Of a stretch of DNA of 64,000 nt, positions 62,910 to 64,000 are shown piece after piece. Origin of the DNA: Streptomyces albofaciens JCM 4342 (GTDB lineage Bacteria > Actinomycetota > Actinomycetes > Streptomycetales > Streptomycetaceae). The position numbers and the translations under genes were made by a program. The notes beneath the pieces are model-generated. The model saw nothing but the letters and a program-made list of their open reading frames with translations, was not told where the DNA came from and made no database searches. The stretch spans positions 992,001 to 1,056,000 of the forward strand of contig NZ_PDCM01000002.1 in the NCBI RefSeq assembly GCF_008634025.1. The letters run 5' to 3'. How positions within the stretch are numbered: position 1 is the first letter of the stretch; every line of letters starts with the position of its first letter.

Positions 62910-63970
62910 GGCATCGCCAGGAGGAGGGCCGTGCAGACGCCGCCGAAGCCGCTGTTGAGGCTGAGGGCGTAGCGGGACTGCGGGGCGCGGCCCGGGTCGA
63001 GCACGAGGTCGAGGGGGCAGTCCTCGTCCGGGCCGAGGTGGTTGGCGTTGACGGGCAGCTCGCCGTGGCGGAAGGCGAGGGCGCAGACGGCCAGTTCGAC
63101 CAGGCCGGAGGCTTCCAGGCAGTGCCCGTGCAGGGCCTTGGTGGAGCTGACCGGGATCCGTGCGCCGTGCGGGGCCAGCGCGCCGACGATGGCGGCGGCC
63201 TCGCCCGCGTCGAAGGCCGGGGTGGCGGTGGCGTGGGCGTTCACATAACCGATCCGGTCGCCGGTGAGCCCGGCGCGGCGCAGCGCGGTGGCGACGGCCG
63301 CGGCGGGGCCCCGGCCGTCGGGGTGCGGGCGGCAGATGTGGTGGGCCTCGGCGGCGTTGCCCCAGCCGCGGACGACGGCCCACGGCGGTGCGGTGCCGGT
63401 GCGTTCGAGGACCACGGCGGCGGCGCCGTCGCCGAGCACCGGGCCGTCGCGGCCCGCGCTGAAGGGGCGGCAGACACCGCTGGGGGCGAGGATGCCGGCG
63501 CTGTCGAAGGCGGCGAACATGCTCGCGTCGACGAAACTGGCGCCGGCCACCACGGCCCGCCGCTCGGCGGTGGCCGCGATGAGATGGGACGCCTCGGCGA
63601 CGGCGGTGTTGGAGGCCGCGCAGGCGGCGGTGTGGACGGTGAGCGCCTCGCGCAGGCCGCAGGCGCCCGCCAGCTCGACGGCCAGGGCCGCCGTGTCGGG
63701 GCCCGCGTGCAGGGCGAGGACCAGGGGTGTGGCGGCCCGGTCGGCCGGGGTCAGCTCCGCCTGGTCGCAGGCCTCGCCGATGAGGTGGGCCAGCTCCGCG
63801 AACGGGTCGGGGGTGCCGGGGACGGTGGCGGCGTGGTGGGCGCTGTGCCGTGCGGTGTCGAAGCGGGTGACCGGTGTGGTGGCGGGGGTCGCGGAGGTCA
63901 GGCCCTTCCAGAGGGCGTCCGGGCCGTGGCCGTACGCGGTGAGGACCGACAGGCCGGTGACGCGCGCCAT
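62906..63970 (-). CDS. Beta-ketoacyl synthase (ketosynthase), FabF-like
   Basis: 354 residues, shorter than standard FabF (about 410). The nucleophile Cys117 is in VHTAACAASNTAV; the first His is in VNAHATATPAFD (normally NAHGTST) and the second His in STKALHGHCLEASGLVE. So the Cys-His-His triad is present. It makes C-C bonds in a type II polyketide assembly line. Its start shares a base with the stop of the upstream gene (TGATG), so it is part of a longer operon running off the window. Confidence 0.87.
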   Translation of the reverse strand: MARVTGLSVLTAYGHGPDALWKGLTSATPATTPVTRFDTARHSAHHAATVPGTPDPFAELAHLIGEACDQAELTPADRAATPLVLALHAGPDTAALAVELAGACGLREALTVHTAACAASNTAVAEASHLIAATAERRAVVAGASFVDASMFAAFDSAGILAPSGVCRPFSAGRDGPVLGDGAAAVVLERTGTAPPWAVVRGWGNAAEAHHICRPHPDGRGPAAAVATALRRAGLTGDRIGYVNAHATATPAFDAGEAAAIVGALAPHGARIPVSSTKALHGHCLEASGLVELAVCALAFRHGELPVNANHLGPDEDCPLDLVLDPGRAPQSRYALSLNSGFGGVCTALLLAMP

Positions 63971-64000
63971 CAGGAGGCCACCGCATGCCGGGGCTGGAAG
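63970..64000 (-). CDS. C-terminal end of an upstream polyketide-cluster gene
   Basis: Only the last nine codons and stop are present (FQPRHAVAS, stop shared with the next start as TGATG). Too short to identify. The tight coupling indicates that it belongs to the same biosynthetic operon as the ketosynthase. Confidence 0.6.
   Translation of the reverse strand, partial: FQPRHAVAS

Overview
The window is chromosomal DNA from a high-GC actinobacterium, almost certainly a Streptomyces. The evidence is the very high third-position GC, many GTG/TTG starts, 4-base GTGA/ATGA gene overlaps, and typical Streptomyces content: an orphan roadblock protein and conservon-type GTPase, an F420/PPOX oxidoreductase, a DasR-type operator before a chitin-active LPMO, a RheA/Hsp18 heat-shock locus, LysX, and a ROK-regulated xylose locus. 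I saw no rRNA, tRNA, CRISPR array or intact mobile element. One transposase remnant is present.

Layout. 1-3.2 kb: end of a DUF3516 helicase, TesB thioesterase, then a minus-strand pair (small secreted Cys protein plus overlapping cytoplasmic partner) next to a decayed transposase. 3.2-9.8 kb: two divergent regulator/enzyme pairs (TetR/quinone oxidoreductase, HxlR/hydrolase) and scattered Streptomyces housekeeping or hypothetical genes. 9.9-15 kb: O-methyltransferase, beta-helix protein, methyltransferase, MpaB-type protein, hypotheticals. 15.4-17.6 kb: heat-shock locus with a clear RheA-type operator. 18.2-19 kb: LPMO with a DasR box. 20.3-24.8 kb: SNF2 helicase overlapping a SWIM zinc-finger gene. 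26-31.5 kb: a gutted GH2 beta-galactosidase pseudogene, YceI protein, homocysteine methyltransferase and an amino-acid ABC transporter.

31.5-40.6 kb is the most interesting block: a CE7 acetyl-xylan esterase, divergent xylA and xylB, a ROK repressor (xylR) and two tandem Family 2B encapsulin shell genes with cyclic-nucleotide-binding-like domains. No terpene cyclase or prenyltransferase cargo is adjacent. The nearby xylulokinase carries an unusual Gly/Ser/Ala-rich insertion and is the best cargo candidate, so this may be a xylulose-kinase nanocompartment built from two shell proteins and placed beside xylose catabolism.

41-50 kb: secreted proteins, small hypotheticals, a YwiC-like membrane protein, a four-gene SsuABC/TauABC-type importer with two permeases, and an L,D-transpeptidase lipoprotein. 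50.2-53.5 kb: LysX (lysyl-tRNA synthetase fused to a membrane lysyl-transferase). 53.6-60.8 kb: a DeoR-controlled operon with a pentitol-type MFS transporter, two FGGY kinases, a histidine phosphatase and a 2-hydroxyacid dehydrogenase, probably a polyol or sugar-acid pathway of unknown substrate. 60.8 kb to the end: a tyrosine-ammonia-lyase-like MIO enzyme, a chain-length-factor-like protein and a ketosynthase, the edge of a probable aryl-polyene or cinnamoyl-type polyketide cluster that continues beyond the window.
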